Source: Rothia sp. (in: high G+C Gram-positive bacteria) (GTDB lineage: Bacteria; Actinomycetota; Actinomycetes; Actinomycetales; Micrococcaceae). Taken from it: a stretch of DNA of 64,000 bases. The DNA lies in NCBI RefSeq assembly GCF_030540545.1, contig NZ_JAUNVZ010000001.1, forward strand, positions 62,001 to 126,000. Direction: 5' to 3'. The position numbers and the translations under genes are program-made. Below are positions 44,790 through 53,631 of the stretch, piece by piece (the first letter of the stretch is position 1; each line of letters begins with the position of its first letter). Below the pieces are notes generated by a model. That model ran no database searches, was not told the origin of the DNA, and was given only the letters and a program-made list of their open reading frames with translations.

Positions 44790-44828
44790 AAAGCCGCGGG
44801 CAGGGGATAAACCCCAGCCCGCGGCTTC
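44790..44828. terminator. Terminator hairpin left by a lost transporter gene
   Basis: Arms 44790-44801 and 44817-44828 are GC-rich; minus-strand direction gives a T-run. It follows the remnant at 44849-44890. Confidence 0.7.
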
Positions 44829-44848
44829 GTTATCTAGGCTGTGAAAGA

Positions 44849-44890
44849 CTACTTCACACCGTTCATCAGCTTGCGCAAGGGAGTGCCGAA
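44849..44890 (-). pseudogene. Remnant of a second POT transporter gene (last 13 codons)
   Basis: Minus strand encodes FGTPLRKLMNGVK and a stop. This matches the last residues of the adjacent intact POT transporter, CHKPLQKLMAGVR and stop, at six of the last nine positions (P, L, K, L, M, G, V pattern). Nothing else of a transporter lies upstream in frame, because the intact gene's own terminator begins at 44895. It therefore looks like the 3' end of a deleted tandem paralogue. Confidence 0.65.
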
Positions 44891-44894
44891 TACA

Positions 44895-44930
44895 AAAGCC
44901 GGGACGTCCCGTAAAGAACATCCCGGCTTT
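44895..44930. terminator. Terminator of the POT transporter gene
   Basis: Ten-base perfect arms (44895-44904 and 44921-44930), just after the stop codon of the intact minus-strand gene. Confidence 0.75.
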
Positions 44931-44946
44931 AAGCTAGGCGCGGTGA

Positions 44947-46401
44947 TTAGCGCACACCGGCCATGAGCTTCTGCAGCGGCTTGTGGCATGCTGCCAGCAG
45001 CACACCGGTACCAATGGCCAGCACACCCATCGCCACGAAGTAGGGCACTTCGTTTTCATGGGAGTAGAACTGTGCAAACCATCCCGAAAGCACGGTGCCC
45101 ATTGCCACCGAGGTGAAGTAGAGCGCCAGCATACTCACGCGGTACTGCTTGGGTGCAATCTTCGTGGCAAAAGACGTACCGATCGGCGAGAACACCAGCT
45201 CAGCAATGGTAATCACAAACAGGATCAGCACAATCCAGTACAGTGCCACGCTGGCCACACCCTGCTGGGTGATGAACAGCAAGAAGCCGGCACCCAGCAG
45301 CACCAGACCCAGGGAGAACTTGGTGGTGGAGGAGGGCTGACGTTCACCCATCTTCGTCCAGATGGCGGTAAAGACCACGCCGAAAATCATAATGAACACC
45401 GGGTTGATGGAGTTGACCCATTCGGTGGGCATTTCCCAGGAGCCAACATGGCGGTTCAAACGCTCGTCGGCGTAGAGTTCAATCACGGTGAACTGCTGCT
45501 GGTACAGGCCAAAGAACACGGCGTTTGCAATCCACAGGGGAATGAAAGCGTAGACGCGGCTGCGTTCTTCACCGGTGACTTTCTTAGAGGAAAGCATCTG
45601 CACGAAGAGCGCCACAGCGGCCAGGGCGATAATGCCCATCACCCAGTTCTTGAGGTTTGCGGGGGTGACAATGCCGAAGGTGACCGCCAGGGCAATGACC
45701 GCAATAATAGCAACCAGGCTTGCGTAGAAGCCGTTGCGCTGTGCGGGGGTGAAGGGGTTAGCCACTTCGTGCACGCTGGCGGGCAGGTTCTTGCGGGTCA
45801 GGGCGTACTGGATCAGACCCAGCGCCATGCCGATTGCTGCGGCGCCGAAGGCCATGTGGAAGCCCTGCTCCACACGCAGCCAGCCGGTGAGCAGCGGGCC
45901 GAAGAACGCACCGGTGTTCACACCAATGTAGAAGATGGTGAAGCCTGCGTCGCGCAGCGGGTCGCCGTCCTTGTAGAGGGAGGCAACCAGCGCGGAGGCG
46001 TTGGTTTTGAGCACACCGGAGCCCACAGCCACGAGGATCAGGCCGATGGCTACACCGGCTACGCCGGGTACCAGAGCCAGTGCTGCGTGGCCGACCATAA
46101 TGGTGATGGCCGAGTAGAAGAGGGCACGTTCGGGGCCGATGAGGCGGTCGCCGAGCACACTGCCCAGGATTGCCATGAGGTAGACGGTGCCGCCGTAGGC
46201 ACCGATAATGCCGGCTGCGGTGGCTTTTTCAATGCCCAGGCCACCTTTGTCGATGCTGCTGTACAGGTAGAGCAGCATAACAACCTGCATGCCGTAGAAG
46301 GAGAAGCGCTCCCACATTTCTACGGAGAACAGGTTGGCGAGCATGCTGGGGTGACCGAAGAAGGTGCGCTGCTTGGGCGCACTGATCGGTGCAGTTGCCA
46401 T
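44947..46401 (-). CDS. dtpT: POT family proton-dependent peptide transporter
   Basis: 484 residues from ATG 46401, with AAGAAGAG upstream; in-frame codons further up lie in the promoter. Twelve or more helices. Family signatures are the first-helix SVEMWERFSFYGMQ (ExxERFxYY motif variant) and TIFYIGVNTGAFFGPLL (PTR2 signature). It imports di- and tripeptides with protons. A degenerate 3' end of a second copy lies just downstream. Confidence 0.9.
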   Translation of the reverse strand: MATAPISAPKQRTFFGHPSMLANLFSVEMWERFSFYGMQVVMLLYLYSSIDKGGLGIEKATAAGIIGAYGGTVYLMAILGSVLGDRLIGPERALFYSAITIMVGHAALALVPGVAGVAIGLILVAVGSGVLKTNASALVASLYKDGDPLRDAGFTIFYIGVNTGAFFGPLLTGWLRVEQGFHMAFGAAAIGMALGLIQYALTRKNLPASVHEVANPFTPAQRNGFYASLVAIIAVIALAVTFGIVTPANLKNWVMGIIALAAVALFVQMLSSKKVTGEERSRVYAFIPLWIANAVFFGLYQQQFTVIELYADERLNRHVGSWEMPTEWVNSINPVFIMIFGVVFTAIWTKMGERQPSSTTKFSLGLVLLGAGFLLFITQQGVASVALYWIVLILFVITIAELVFSPIGTSFATKIAPKQYRVSMLALYFTSVAMGTVLSGWFAQFYSHENEVPYFVAMGVLAIGTGVLLAACHKPLQKLMAGVR

Positions 46402-46683
46402 GGTTCTCTTCTTTCTGAGAGGAAAATGTGTAGTATTCCCAATAAGTCTAGCCTTAGTGTGATGTTGCTGGCTAGCGCTATGCGTGGCGGGGTTCATATG
46501 GTGGATGTCTAATGTCATAGAACGTCATCTTTGGCGTTGTTCCCCGTTAGACGACACACTTTTAGTGTTCTTGCGCGGATATGTAGGGCGGGCTGAGCGC
46601 ATAATGCGCGTATTCTAGTGCGCGGTTGCTGCCGCTCGGGATAAACTGATAGGGATAGAATTCTAAGCTCATAGGAGAGAAAA

Positions 46684-47013
46684 ATGGCTGATGTGCCCCA
46701 GGTAAACCCGGTTGATGTTCCCGCCGATGCGTACATTATTGATGTGCGCGAACCTTATGAATGGGAGGGTGGCCATGCTGCAACCGCTCACCACATTCGC
46801 CTGGGTGAGCTGGTAGAGCGTATTGCTGAGGTTCCCAAGGATAAGGAAGTGTACTTTATTTGCCATGGTGGCGGTCGTTCTCAGCGCGCGGCAACCTACC
46901 TGGCGGAGTCCGGGTACACCACCCGTAATATTGCTGGTGGTACCAGTGCATGGTTTGCTGCCGAACTGCCCATGGTGAGCGAAAACGGTCAGGATCCGGC
47001 TGTTATCCACTAG
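46684..47013 (+). CDS. Rhodanese-like domain protein
   Basis: 109-residue single rhodanese domain. Active-site loop is FICHGGGRSQRAA with Cys60 as the persulfide-forming residue; the CH2A-like motif AYIIDVREPYEWEGGH is at 17-31. It probably carries sulfane sulfur or detoxifies cyanide/sulfide, but physiological donor and acceptor are unknown. ATG follows AGGAGAG. A terminator follows at 47051-47087. Confidence 0.9.
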   Translation: MADVPQVNPVDVPADAYIIDVREPYEWEGGHAATAHHIRLGELVERIAEVPKDKEVYFICHGGGRSQRAATYLAESGYTTRNIAGGTSAWFAAELPMVSENGQDPAVIH

Positions 47014-47050
47014 GTTCTAGTTGTGGCGTATTCGCTGAGTACAACCGTGT

Positions 47051-47087
47051 AGAGGGGCTCTGTGCTGTGAGGGCACAGAGCCCCTCT
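47051..47087 (+). terminator. Terminator hairpin
   Basis: Fifteen-base perfect GC-rich arms (47051-47065 and 47073-47087) followed by an AT-rich tail. Confidence 0.82.
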
Positions 47088-47184
47088 ATTTACTGATCTT
47101 CACATGATTCATATGAAGAATTTCGTATGAGAATCCAATACATTCAGCTCATATGGTTTACAGCCTGCCGATAGAATAGAGTCG

Positions 47185-48579
47185 ATGCATACTGTACCCC
47201 TTGTAGTGCGCGCCCTGACGCCCGGCATTGACCCTGCCGCAGCCTTCAGACTGATCGCCACCGACGACTACGCCTTCTGGTTGGACTCGGCGCGCGCCGC
47301 CTCTCCCATGTCGCGAATCTCCTATATCGGCACCGTACCCGATAGCGCGCAGGTTATCCGCTGCGAGGATGCACGCACCGCCAATCCCTGGGAGGCACTG
47401 GAGAGTGCCCTTGTAAGCACTCCGCGCCCCGAGTCGGATGCGCAGCTGCCCGAAGGACTGCTGGGCGGCTATGTTGGCTTCTGGGGGTACGAGGCGCGCG
47501 CCAGCCTGCAGCCCGGCACTCCGGGCTACACTCCCGAGCACACTGCCGATACTCCCGATGCCCTATGGATGCCCGCCGTGCGCTATATGGTGCACGAGCA
47601 CGCCACGGGAGCCAGCTGGCTGGTGGGCGATCAGGAGTGGATTGAAAGCATAGCGCCGCACCTTAATGCTCTGGTGAACAGCCATGCTCAGGCACAGTCT
47701 AATACTCAGCCGGCACAGCTACCCGAAGGCTTTCCCCTAATATTTACCGCCCCGGACCGCGAAGAGTATCTGGCTGCTATTGAGCACTCCCAGCGGGAAA
47801 TCTTTGAGGGCAATAGCTACGAAGTGTGCCTGACCGCACGCACGGCAGCCAGCGCCTCGGCAGCACCCAGCAGGGAACAGCTTATTGATATGTATTCACT
47901 GCTGCGTGAGCACAATCCGGCACCCTATGCCGCGCTGCTACTCACCCCGGATATGGCGGTTCTTTCCAGCTCCCCCGAGCGCTTTTTGACCCTGGATTCT
48001 TCCGGCGTGATTGAGTCCAAACCCATTAAGGGCACCGTACCGCGCGGTGCCACCGAAGAAGAGGACGCTCAAGCGGCAGCATGGCTACAGGAGGATATTA
48101 AGACCCGCGCCGAGAACCTGATGATTGTGGACTTATTGCGCAATGATCTCTCCACGGTGTGTGAGCCGGGCAGTGTGCGCGTGCCGGTGCTCATGGGGGT
48201 TGAATCCTATCAGACGGTACACCAGCTGGTCTCCACTATCCGGGGTCATCTGCGCCCGGATATTTCCGCGGTACGGGCAACCGCCGCCTGTTTCCCGGGC
48301 GGCTCGATGACCGGTGCGCCCAAGCCTGAAACTATGCGCATTATCCAGCGTCTGGAGCAGCGCGCTCGCGGTGTGTATTCGGGGGCTTTGGGGTTTTATT
48401 CTGCTAATGGTTCATCGAATCTGTCCATTGTGATTCGTACCCTTGTGGTGAGTGGGCGTGAGTTTTCGATTTCTGCCGGTGGCGCTATTGTGGCTGATTC
48501 TTCCCCGCAGGCTGAGTATGAGGAAATGCTGACGAAACTTCGGGCTGCTCTACCTGCGAGCTTGGGTGTTCTGAAGTAG
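47185..48579 (+). CDS. pabB: Aminodeoxychorismate synthase component I
   Basis: 464-residue chorismate-binding enzyme. N-terminal GLLGGYVGFWGYEA is typical of TrpE/PabB. The catalytic domain shows SSPERFL, SKPIKGTVPRG (a K in the place used by PabB), ENLMIVDLLRNDLS, and CFPGGSMTGAPKPETM. With a glutamine amidotransferase it makes 4-amino-4-deoxychorismate for folate. No pabA or pabC lies nearby, so the amidotransferase is encoded elsewhere. Anthranilate synthase I is an alternative but the motif pattern favours PabB. Confidence 0.85.
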   Translation: MHTVPLVVRALTPGIDPAAAFRLIATDDYAFWLDSARAASPMSRISYIGTVPDSAQVIRCEDARTANPWEALESALVSTPRPESDAQLPEGLLGGYVGFWGYEARASLQPGTPGYTPEHTADTPDALWMPAVRYMVHEHATGASWLVGDQEWIESIAPHLNALVNSHAQAQSNTQPAQLPEGFPLIFTAPDREEYLAAIEHSQREIFEGNSYEVCLTARTAASASAAPSREQLIDMYSLLREHNPAPYAALLLTPDMAVLSSSPERFLTLDSSGVIESKPIKGTVPRGATEEEDAQAAAWLQEDIKTRAENLMIVDLLRNDLSTVCEPGSVRVPVLMGVESYQTVHQLVSTIRGHLRPDISAVRATAACFPGGSMTGAPKPETMRIIQRLEQRARGVYSGALGFYSANGSSNLSIVIRTLVVSGREFSISAGGAIVADSSPQAEYEEMLTKLRAALPASLGVLK

Positions 48580-48589
48580 ACTTAAGGGT

Positions 48590-49171
48590 ATGACTAAGCT
48601 TTCTGAAACTCTTCCCATTGAGCAGGCTCGTGAGCGTCTGCGCGAATTGATTATGGACCTGGCTGTTGTGCGCGGCAAGGTGACTCTGGCATCCGGTAAG
48701 GAAGCGGATTACTATGTTGATCTGCGCCGTGTGACCCTGCAGCACGAGGCTTCTGCCCTGGTGGGTCAGGTCATGCTGGACCTGCTGGATAAGAACGGCA
48801 TTGAGTTCGAGGCTGCCGGCGGTCTGACCATGGGTGCTGACCCGGTGGGTACCGCTATTATGCGTGCGGCTGCCGCTCAGGACCGTGCGATTGACGCTTT
48901 CGTGGTGCGTAAGGCTCAGAAGTCCTACGGTATGGGTCGTCAGGTTGAGGGCCCGAGTGTTGAGGGTCGCCGTGTGGTTGCTGTGGAGGACACCTCCACC
49001 ACCGGTGGTTCCGCTCTGACCGCTGTTGAGGCTCTGCGCAAGGCGGGCGCTGAGGTTGTGGCTGTTGCTGTGATCGTTGACCGTGCAACCGGTGCTAAGG
49101 AGCATGTTGAAGAGGTCGCCGGCGTGCCCTGCTTCTACGCTTACTCCAAGGATGATCTGGGTCTGGATTAA
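48590..49171 (+). CDS. pyrE: Orotate phosphoribosyltransferase
   Basis: 193-residue type I phosphoribosyltransferase that joins orotate and PRPP to orotidine 5'-phosphate in pyrimidine synthesis. The PRPP loop is VVAVEDTSTTGGSALTAVEAL, with the usual acidic pair and Thr-rich turn. SGKEADYYVDLRRVTL near 36-51 is the substrate segment. It starts ten bases after pabB and is probably co-transcribed. Confidence 0.93.
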   Translation: MTKLSETLPIEQARERLRELIMDLAVVRGKVTLASGKEADYYVDLRRVTLQHEASALVGQVMLDLLDKNGIEFEAAGGLTMGADPVGTAIMRAAAAQDRAIDAFVVRKAQKSYGMGRQVEGPSVEGRRVVAVEDTSTTGGSALTAVEALRKAGAEVVAVAVIVDRATGAKEHVEEVAGVPCFYAYSKDDLGLD

Positions 49172-49281
49172 TCTCTGCCAGCAGTGACTATTCTTCTATA
49201 GCGCGAACGCCCGTGTACCATGAGAATGGTGCGCGGGCGTTGTGCTGTCGTTGATTCCGCGTGTATGTGAAAGGTTTCTTA

Positions 49282-50004
49282 ATGTCTGATTCCACCCGAC
49301 CCGCTGCTGATTCTGCCGCTTTAAGCCAGGTACAGGTACCCGAGGAGGCTCGCGCGCAGCCCTGGGATGATACCGATATGCCCGGCACTGCCCGTTTTGA
49401 GGTGGGCGTGGGCCCCTGGGAGGGCGAATGGCCCGAGGGCGATCACTGGGATGAGCAGCTGCTGCGTGAGGGCGACCGACGCAATGTGGTGGATAAATAC
49501 CGCTATTGGAGCATGGATGCGATTATTGCCGATTTGGATACGCGCCGCCATGATTTCCATGTGGCGATTGAGAATTGGCAGCACGATCTGAATATTGGCA
49601 CCGTGGTGCGCACCGCGAATGCCTTTTTGGCCAAAGAGGTGCACATTATTGGTCGCCGCCGCTGGAATCGTCGCGGTGCGATGGTGACCGACCGCTATCA
49701 GCATGTGCGTCACCATCCGAGTATTGAGGATTTTGTGCAGTGGGCGCGGGGTGAAGGTCTGGAGATTATCGGTATTGATATTTTCCCGGATTCGGTGCCT
49801 TTGGAAACTTATGACCTGCCGAAGAATTGCGTGTTGGTCTTTGGCCAGGAGGGTCCGGGTCTATCCGAGGAGATTCACGAGGCGGCTCGTGATACTCTCT
49901 CCATTGAGCAATTTGGTTCGACCCGTTCTATGAATGCGGCGTCCGCAGCGGCGGTGGCTATGCATGCCTGGGTGCGTCGCCATGTCTTTAATCAGATTCC
50001 TTAG
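49282..50004 (+). CDS. SPOUT (TrmH/SpoU) family RNA 2'-O-methyltransferase
   Basis: 240 residues from ATG 49282, which follows GAAAGG. The three SPOUT motifs are present: LNIGTVVRTANAFLA (motif 1, with the catalytic Arg), CVLVFGQEGPGLSEEI (motif 2) and GSTRSMNAASAAAVAMHAW (motif 3). It methylates ribose in tRNA or rRNA with SAM; the exact nucleotide is not visible. A polar, Trp/Pro/Glu-rich N-terminal extension of about 70 residues is specific to actinobacterial members. Confidence 0.88.
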   Translation: MSDSTRPAADSAALSQVQVPEEARAQPWDDTDMPGTARFEVGVGPWEGEWPEGDHWDEQLLREGDRRNVVDKYRYWSMDAIIADLDTRRHDFHVAIENWQHDLNIGTVVRTANAFLAKEVHIIGRRRWNRRGAMVTDRYQHVRHHPSIEDFVQWARGEGLEIIGIDIFPDSVPLETYDLPKNCVLVFGQEGPGLSEEIHEAARDTLSIEQFGSTRSMNAASAAAVAMHAWVRRHVFNQIP

Positions 50005-50056
50005 TGCCGCCGCGATATACCAGGATTATAGATAATCGGTTATATAGCTATATACA

Positions 50057-50100
50057 TATACCCCGGTATTCCTTGTACATCAAGGAAATACCGGGGTATA
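50057..50100. terminator. Bidirectional terminator hairpin
   Basis: Long near-perfect stem (about 50057-50075 with 50081-50100, one bulged base) between the convergent methyltransferase and ornithine cyclodeaminase genes. Confidence 0.78.
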
Positions 50101-50137
50101 TGCTGCTTAAAGGTATATATCTAAGGGTTGGTTCTGC

Positions 50138-51178
50138 TTAGCCGATGGGCACGCGAACATTTACCAGGGAGTAGAGGTCCTTGGGGTCGTCCGGGCTTGC
50201 CACCAGGTCAATGAACTGCTGCAGATCGGTGCCCTGGGTTGCCGCGCGAGCGTAGCGCAGGCCGGAGAAGTCAGCGATTGCAAAGCCCACGGAGTCGAAG
50301 AGGGTGATCTGCTCATCAGAGGTGCGACCTGCCTCTTCACCGGTGAGAACCTTCCAGAACTCGGTCACGGGGAAGTCGGGATCCTTCTGCTGAATCTCAC
50401 CCTCAATGCGGGTCTGCGGGGGGAATTCCACAAAGACGGTGGAGCGGTCCAGAATTTCGCTCTCCAGCTCGGTCTTGCCGGGGCAGTCGCCACCAATAGC
50501 GTTAATGTGCACGCCGGGCTTGACCTGGGAGTTGAGCAGTACCTTCGCCTGCTGCTTATCAGCGGTGCAGGTGGTAATAATATCGGCGCCCTCAACAGCT
50601 TCGTCCACGCTGGAGCAAATCTTAATATTGAAGCCCAGGGGCTCGAGGTTGCGGCGGAACTTCTCCATAGCTGCCGGGTCAACATCGTAGACAGCCAGGT
50701 CTTCAATGCCCAGTACCGAGCGCATACCCAGCGCCTGGAATTCGGACTGGGAGCCGGTGCCGATCATTGCCATCTTCTTGGAGTCCTTGCGTGCCAGGTG
50801 CTTAGCGACCATGGCGGAGACGCCCGCGGTGCGCAGCGCGGTCAACAGGGTCATTTCTGCCAGGAAGACGGGGTAGCCATTGTCCACATCTGCCAGCAGA
50901 CCGAATGCGGTCACGGTCTGGAAGCCGCGTGCGGGGTTGGAGGGGTGGCCGTTGACGTACTTGAAGGAGTAGGTCACGTTATCGCTGGTGGGCATCAGCT
51001 CAATCACGCCGAAGGGGGTGTGGGAGGCGACGCGCGCGATCTTATCGAAGCTCTGCCACTTCTTGAAGTCTTCTTCGAGGAAGCCGACCATGCCTCCGAT
51101 AATATTTTCAACGCCGTCCTTCTGGATCCACTTCGCCATGGATGAGACGTCGACGAATTCTACGAGGTGTTCAGTCAT
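50138..51178 (-). CDS. Ornithine cyclodeaminase family protein
   Basis: 346-residue NAD-dependent enzyme of the OCD/mu-crystallin family, converting ornithine to proline and ammonium. Family markers are the N-terminal SFKYVNGHPSN, the NAD-binding MAMIGTGSQSEFQALGM and ADIITTCTADKQ, and INAIGGDCPGKTELE. Length fits true ornithine cyclodeaminases. Just upstream on the same strand is an amino acid permease gene, though 232 bp and a terminator intervene. Confidence 0.87.
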   Translation of the reverse strand: MTEHLVEFVDVSSMAKWIQKDGVENIIGGMVGFLEEDFKKWQSFDKIARVASHTPFGVIELMPTSDNVTYSFKYVNGHPSNPARGFQTVTAFGLLADVDNGYPVFLAEMTLLTALRTAGVSAMVAKHLARKDSKKMAMIGTGSQSEFQALGMRSVLGIEDLAVYDVDPAAMEKFRRNLEPLGFNIKICSSVDEAVEGADIITTCTADKQQAKVLLNSQVKPGVHINAIGGDCPGKTELESEILDRSTVFVEFPPQTRIEGEIQQKDPDFPVTEFWKVLTGEEAGRTSDEQITLFDSVGFAIADFSGLRYARAATQGTDLQQFIDLVASPDDPKDLYSLVNVRVPIG

Positions 51179-51350
51179 GATTCTCCTTCGTGCTTGGGGG
51201 CGGGAACTCCGGCGGTAACCCAGCCCACATTTAAGTATACCTATGTGGTGTGCCTACGGACTATAAATTTTTGCCGAATCCTGAAAGCCTATGCGCTCTG
51301 TGCATATTGAGCCCTGCGCGTTCGGCGAGATGCACACAGAAATCTAAAGA

Positions 51351-51391
51351 GGGGAGTGCGTGTGCATCGCAGGGATCCACCCGCACTCCCC
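51351..51391 (-). terminator. Terminator of the amino acid permease gene
   Basis: Ten-base perfect GC-rich arms (51351-51360 and 51382-51391) just after the minus-strand permease stop. The rest of 51179-51410 is the promoter region for ornithine cyclodeaminase. Confidence 0.65.
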
Positions 51392-51410
51392 GTATCAGAC
51401 CCGTCTAAGC

Positions 51411-53006
51411 CTAGGACTTAGAACCTTCTGCGGGGTCAATATAGCCATCGCCGTTTTCGTCCAGCTCGCTAAGGTTAATGTGAACCTTCGGTTCGGCAAC
51501 CAGCTTCTTGACCACGGGGCGCTGAGCGATAATGGGCACGGCGCCGGTGTAGCCTTCACGCACACGAGCCACTTCGTTCACGCGATCGCGTACCTGGTAC
51601 CAGCCGATAATCAGCAGCGGAATAACAACCAGCAGCGAGATCAGGGTCCAGCGACCGATCGGGTCATCCATGTACATGAGGATAATCACGACCGCCAAGA
51701 AGCCCATGACCGACCAGTCGGCAAAGCGACCACCGCGCGCACGGTATGCGGGGCGAGTGTACTTGCCTTCCTTCACCAGCTTGAGGAACTTCTGGTGAGA
51801 CATGGCAATAGCAGCCCAGGATGCCATGGTGCCCACCGCGGCAATATTGAGCACAATCTCAAATGCCTGAGCGGGAACAATGAAGTTCAGTACCACACCG
51901 AAGAGACCGACTGCACCGGTGAGCAGAATACCTGCAACGGGCACACCCGACTTAGACACAATGGTGGTAAAGCGCGGTGCGGAACCGGCAACACCCATGG
52001 AGTGCAGAATACGACCGGTGGAGTACAGACCTGCATTCAGCGAGGATGCTGCGGCGGTAATAACCACCAGCTGCATAATCACATTGGTGCCGGGAATACC
52101 GATCTTGTCGAAGAAGGTCACGAAGGGCGACTCGGAATCTGCGTAAGCGGTGTAGGGCATCAGCAGGCAGAGCAGCACCACGGAACCCACGTAGAAGATA
52201 GCGATACGCCAGATCACGTTGTTAATGGCGCGGGGGATAACCTTTTCAACATTCTGGGTTTCGCCCGAGGTGGTGCCCACCAGCTCAATACCGGCGTAGG
52301 CGAACACAACACCCTGGACCACGATCAATGCGGGCAGCAGACCGTTGGGCAGCATGCCGCCTTCGGAGTTGGTAATCAGGCTAATACCCGGCTGCACGCC
52401 GTCGATGGGCTGACCGAAGATCAGGTACCAGATACCGATGAGCATAAAGGCGCTCAGTGCCAGAATCTTAATCAGTGCGAACCAGAATTCCAGCTCACCA
52501 AAGAGCTTAACGGAGACCAGGTTCAGCGCCACGGTAATGATCACCACGATAAAGGCGGTGACCCACTGGGGCAGGTCGGCAAAGAATTGGTTGTATCGAC
52601 CGAACCAGTTGATGTAGATGGCGATTGCGGTGGCGTCAGCAACGGCGGTCATTGCCCAGTTGAGCCAGTAGAGCCAACCCGAGACGAAGGCAGCCTTTTC
52701 GCCGTAGAATTCGCGAGTGTAGGAGACGAAAGAGCCCGAGGAGGGGCGGTGTAGGATCAGTTCGCCCAGGGCGCGCAGAATCAGGTATCCGAAGAAACCA
52801 CAGACGGCGTAGATGACGGCGAGCATGGGGCCGGCGTCCTGCAAGCGACTACCGGTTCCCAGGAACAGGCCGGTACCGATGGCGGAGCCGATGGCAATCA
52901 TCTGCAGCTGTCGGGCACCCAGGCCCTTGTGGAAGCCCTCCTGCTCGTGGGCGAAGGGGTCGTTGGAGACCGCTGTCGGCGGCTTTTCGTGCGGGTTCGC
53001 GCTCAT
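51411..53006 (-). CDS. APC-family amino acid permease with C-terminal EF-hand loop
   Basis: 531 residues, about 50-70 longer than typical GabP/AnsP/ProY-type permeases. Twelve hydrophobic helices. The family start GLGARQLQMIAIGSAIGTGL and SGSFVSYTREFYG are clear. The added hydrophilic tail (about 480-531) contains DENGDGYIDPAE (516-527), which fits the canonical 12-residue EF-hand calcium loop: D1, N3, D5, G6, hydrophobic 8, D9, E12. Calcium binding by this permease tail is therefore plausible; being predicted cytoplasmic, it could be a regulator. Substrate is not determined; ornithine/arginine is suggested only by the nearby cyclodeaminase. Confidence 0.88.
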   Translation of the reverse strand: MSANPHEKPPTAVSNDPFAHEQEGFHKGLGARQLQMIAIGSAIGTGLFLGTGSRLQDAGPMLAVIYAVCGFFGYLILRALGELILHRPSSGSFVSYTREFYGEKAAFVSGWLYWLNWAMTAVADATAIAIYINWFGRYNQFFADLPQWVTAFIVVIITVALNLVSVKLFGELEFWFALIKILALSAFMLIGIWYLIFGQPIDGVQPGISLITNSEGGMLPNGLLPALIVVQGVVFAYAGIELVGTTSGETQNVEKVIPRAINNVIWRIAIFYVGSVVLLCLLMPYTAYADSESPFVTFFDKIGIPGTNVIMQLVVITAAASSLNAGLYSTGRILHSMGVAGSAPRFTTIVSKSGVPVAGILLTGAVGLFGVVLNFIVPAQAFEIVLNIAAVGTMASWAAIAMSHQKFLKLVKEGKYTRPAYRARGGRFADWSVMGFLAVVIILMYMDDPIGRWTLISLLVVIPLLIIGWYQVRDRVNEVARVREGYTGAVPIIAQRPVVKKLVAEPKVHINLSELDENGDGYIDPAEGSKS

Positions 53007-53631
53007 TGCTGACCTCGTTTCTTATGCGTCGGGGGTATGATTCACCTGCCGTCAGGGGTGGTTGAATCTGCTTCCTTGTCTGCGGCAGACACCAGCTTCA
53101 CTGTGGTATCTGCCACGAAATACATTCTGAACTATAGCAGGCTTTGGTGAAAATATAAGCCCTGTCGGTGATATTTTTCCGAATGTATAGTGATGCATAT
53201 CCTGTATATCTGGATATTTCCCCTAGAAAATCAATACTTGAGAGTGTGTGAGCTGAGTCTAAGATGAAAAATATTTCAGATTGTGGCGCGATACCGGAAG
53301 AGCTAAACCCTCTATGTTATAGGTCCTTAATATCCAGATAGTGGATACCTTCCCGGCACTCTCACCGGTCTGTGGGAATACGTGGGTTTAATGTTCAACC
53401 CCACACCCAGAACGTGGCTTTGGGTGGGATTGTGTGCGTTTTAATCCTGGAGTATGAGAGGACAGGCTCTTAAAGGCTCAAAATATCATCCTCTGGTATG
53501 AGGTTTTGAGGCTGTGCGCTTGAGATGATGGAAGAGTCATGGGATGAGGGGCTTGAAGAACTGGAATGGGTAGCTGGTTAATTCAAGCCCCTCGCGTATT
53601 CCGTTCATGAACGCATGAAAGGTGTGTAGCA
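53007..53631. other. 625-bp intergenic region
   Basis: Divergent promoter region of the permease and first lipoprotein gene. Near its right end a 12-bp perfect stem (53546-53557 with 53582-53593) encloses the end of a short possible reading frame ATG 53525 to TAA 53581 (MMEESWDEGLEELEWVAG). No riboswitch or RNA gene is recognised in the rest. Confidence 0.45.

Noticed and set aside
53007-53631. Intergenic region considered as an amino acid riboswitch (glycine, lysine or T-box)
   Set aside because: I could not find the conserved cores of those classes; only isolated hairpins are present.
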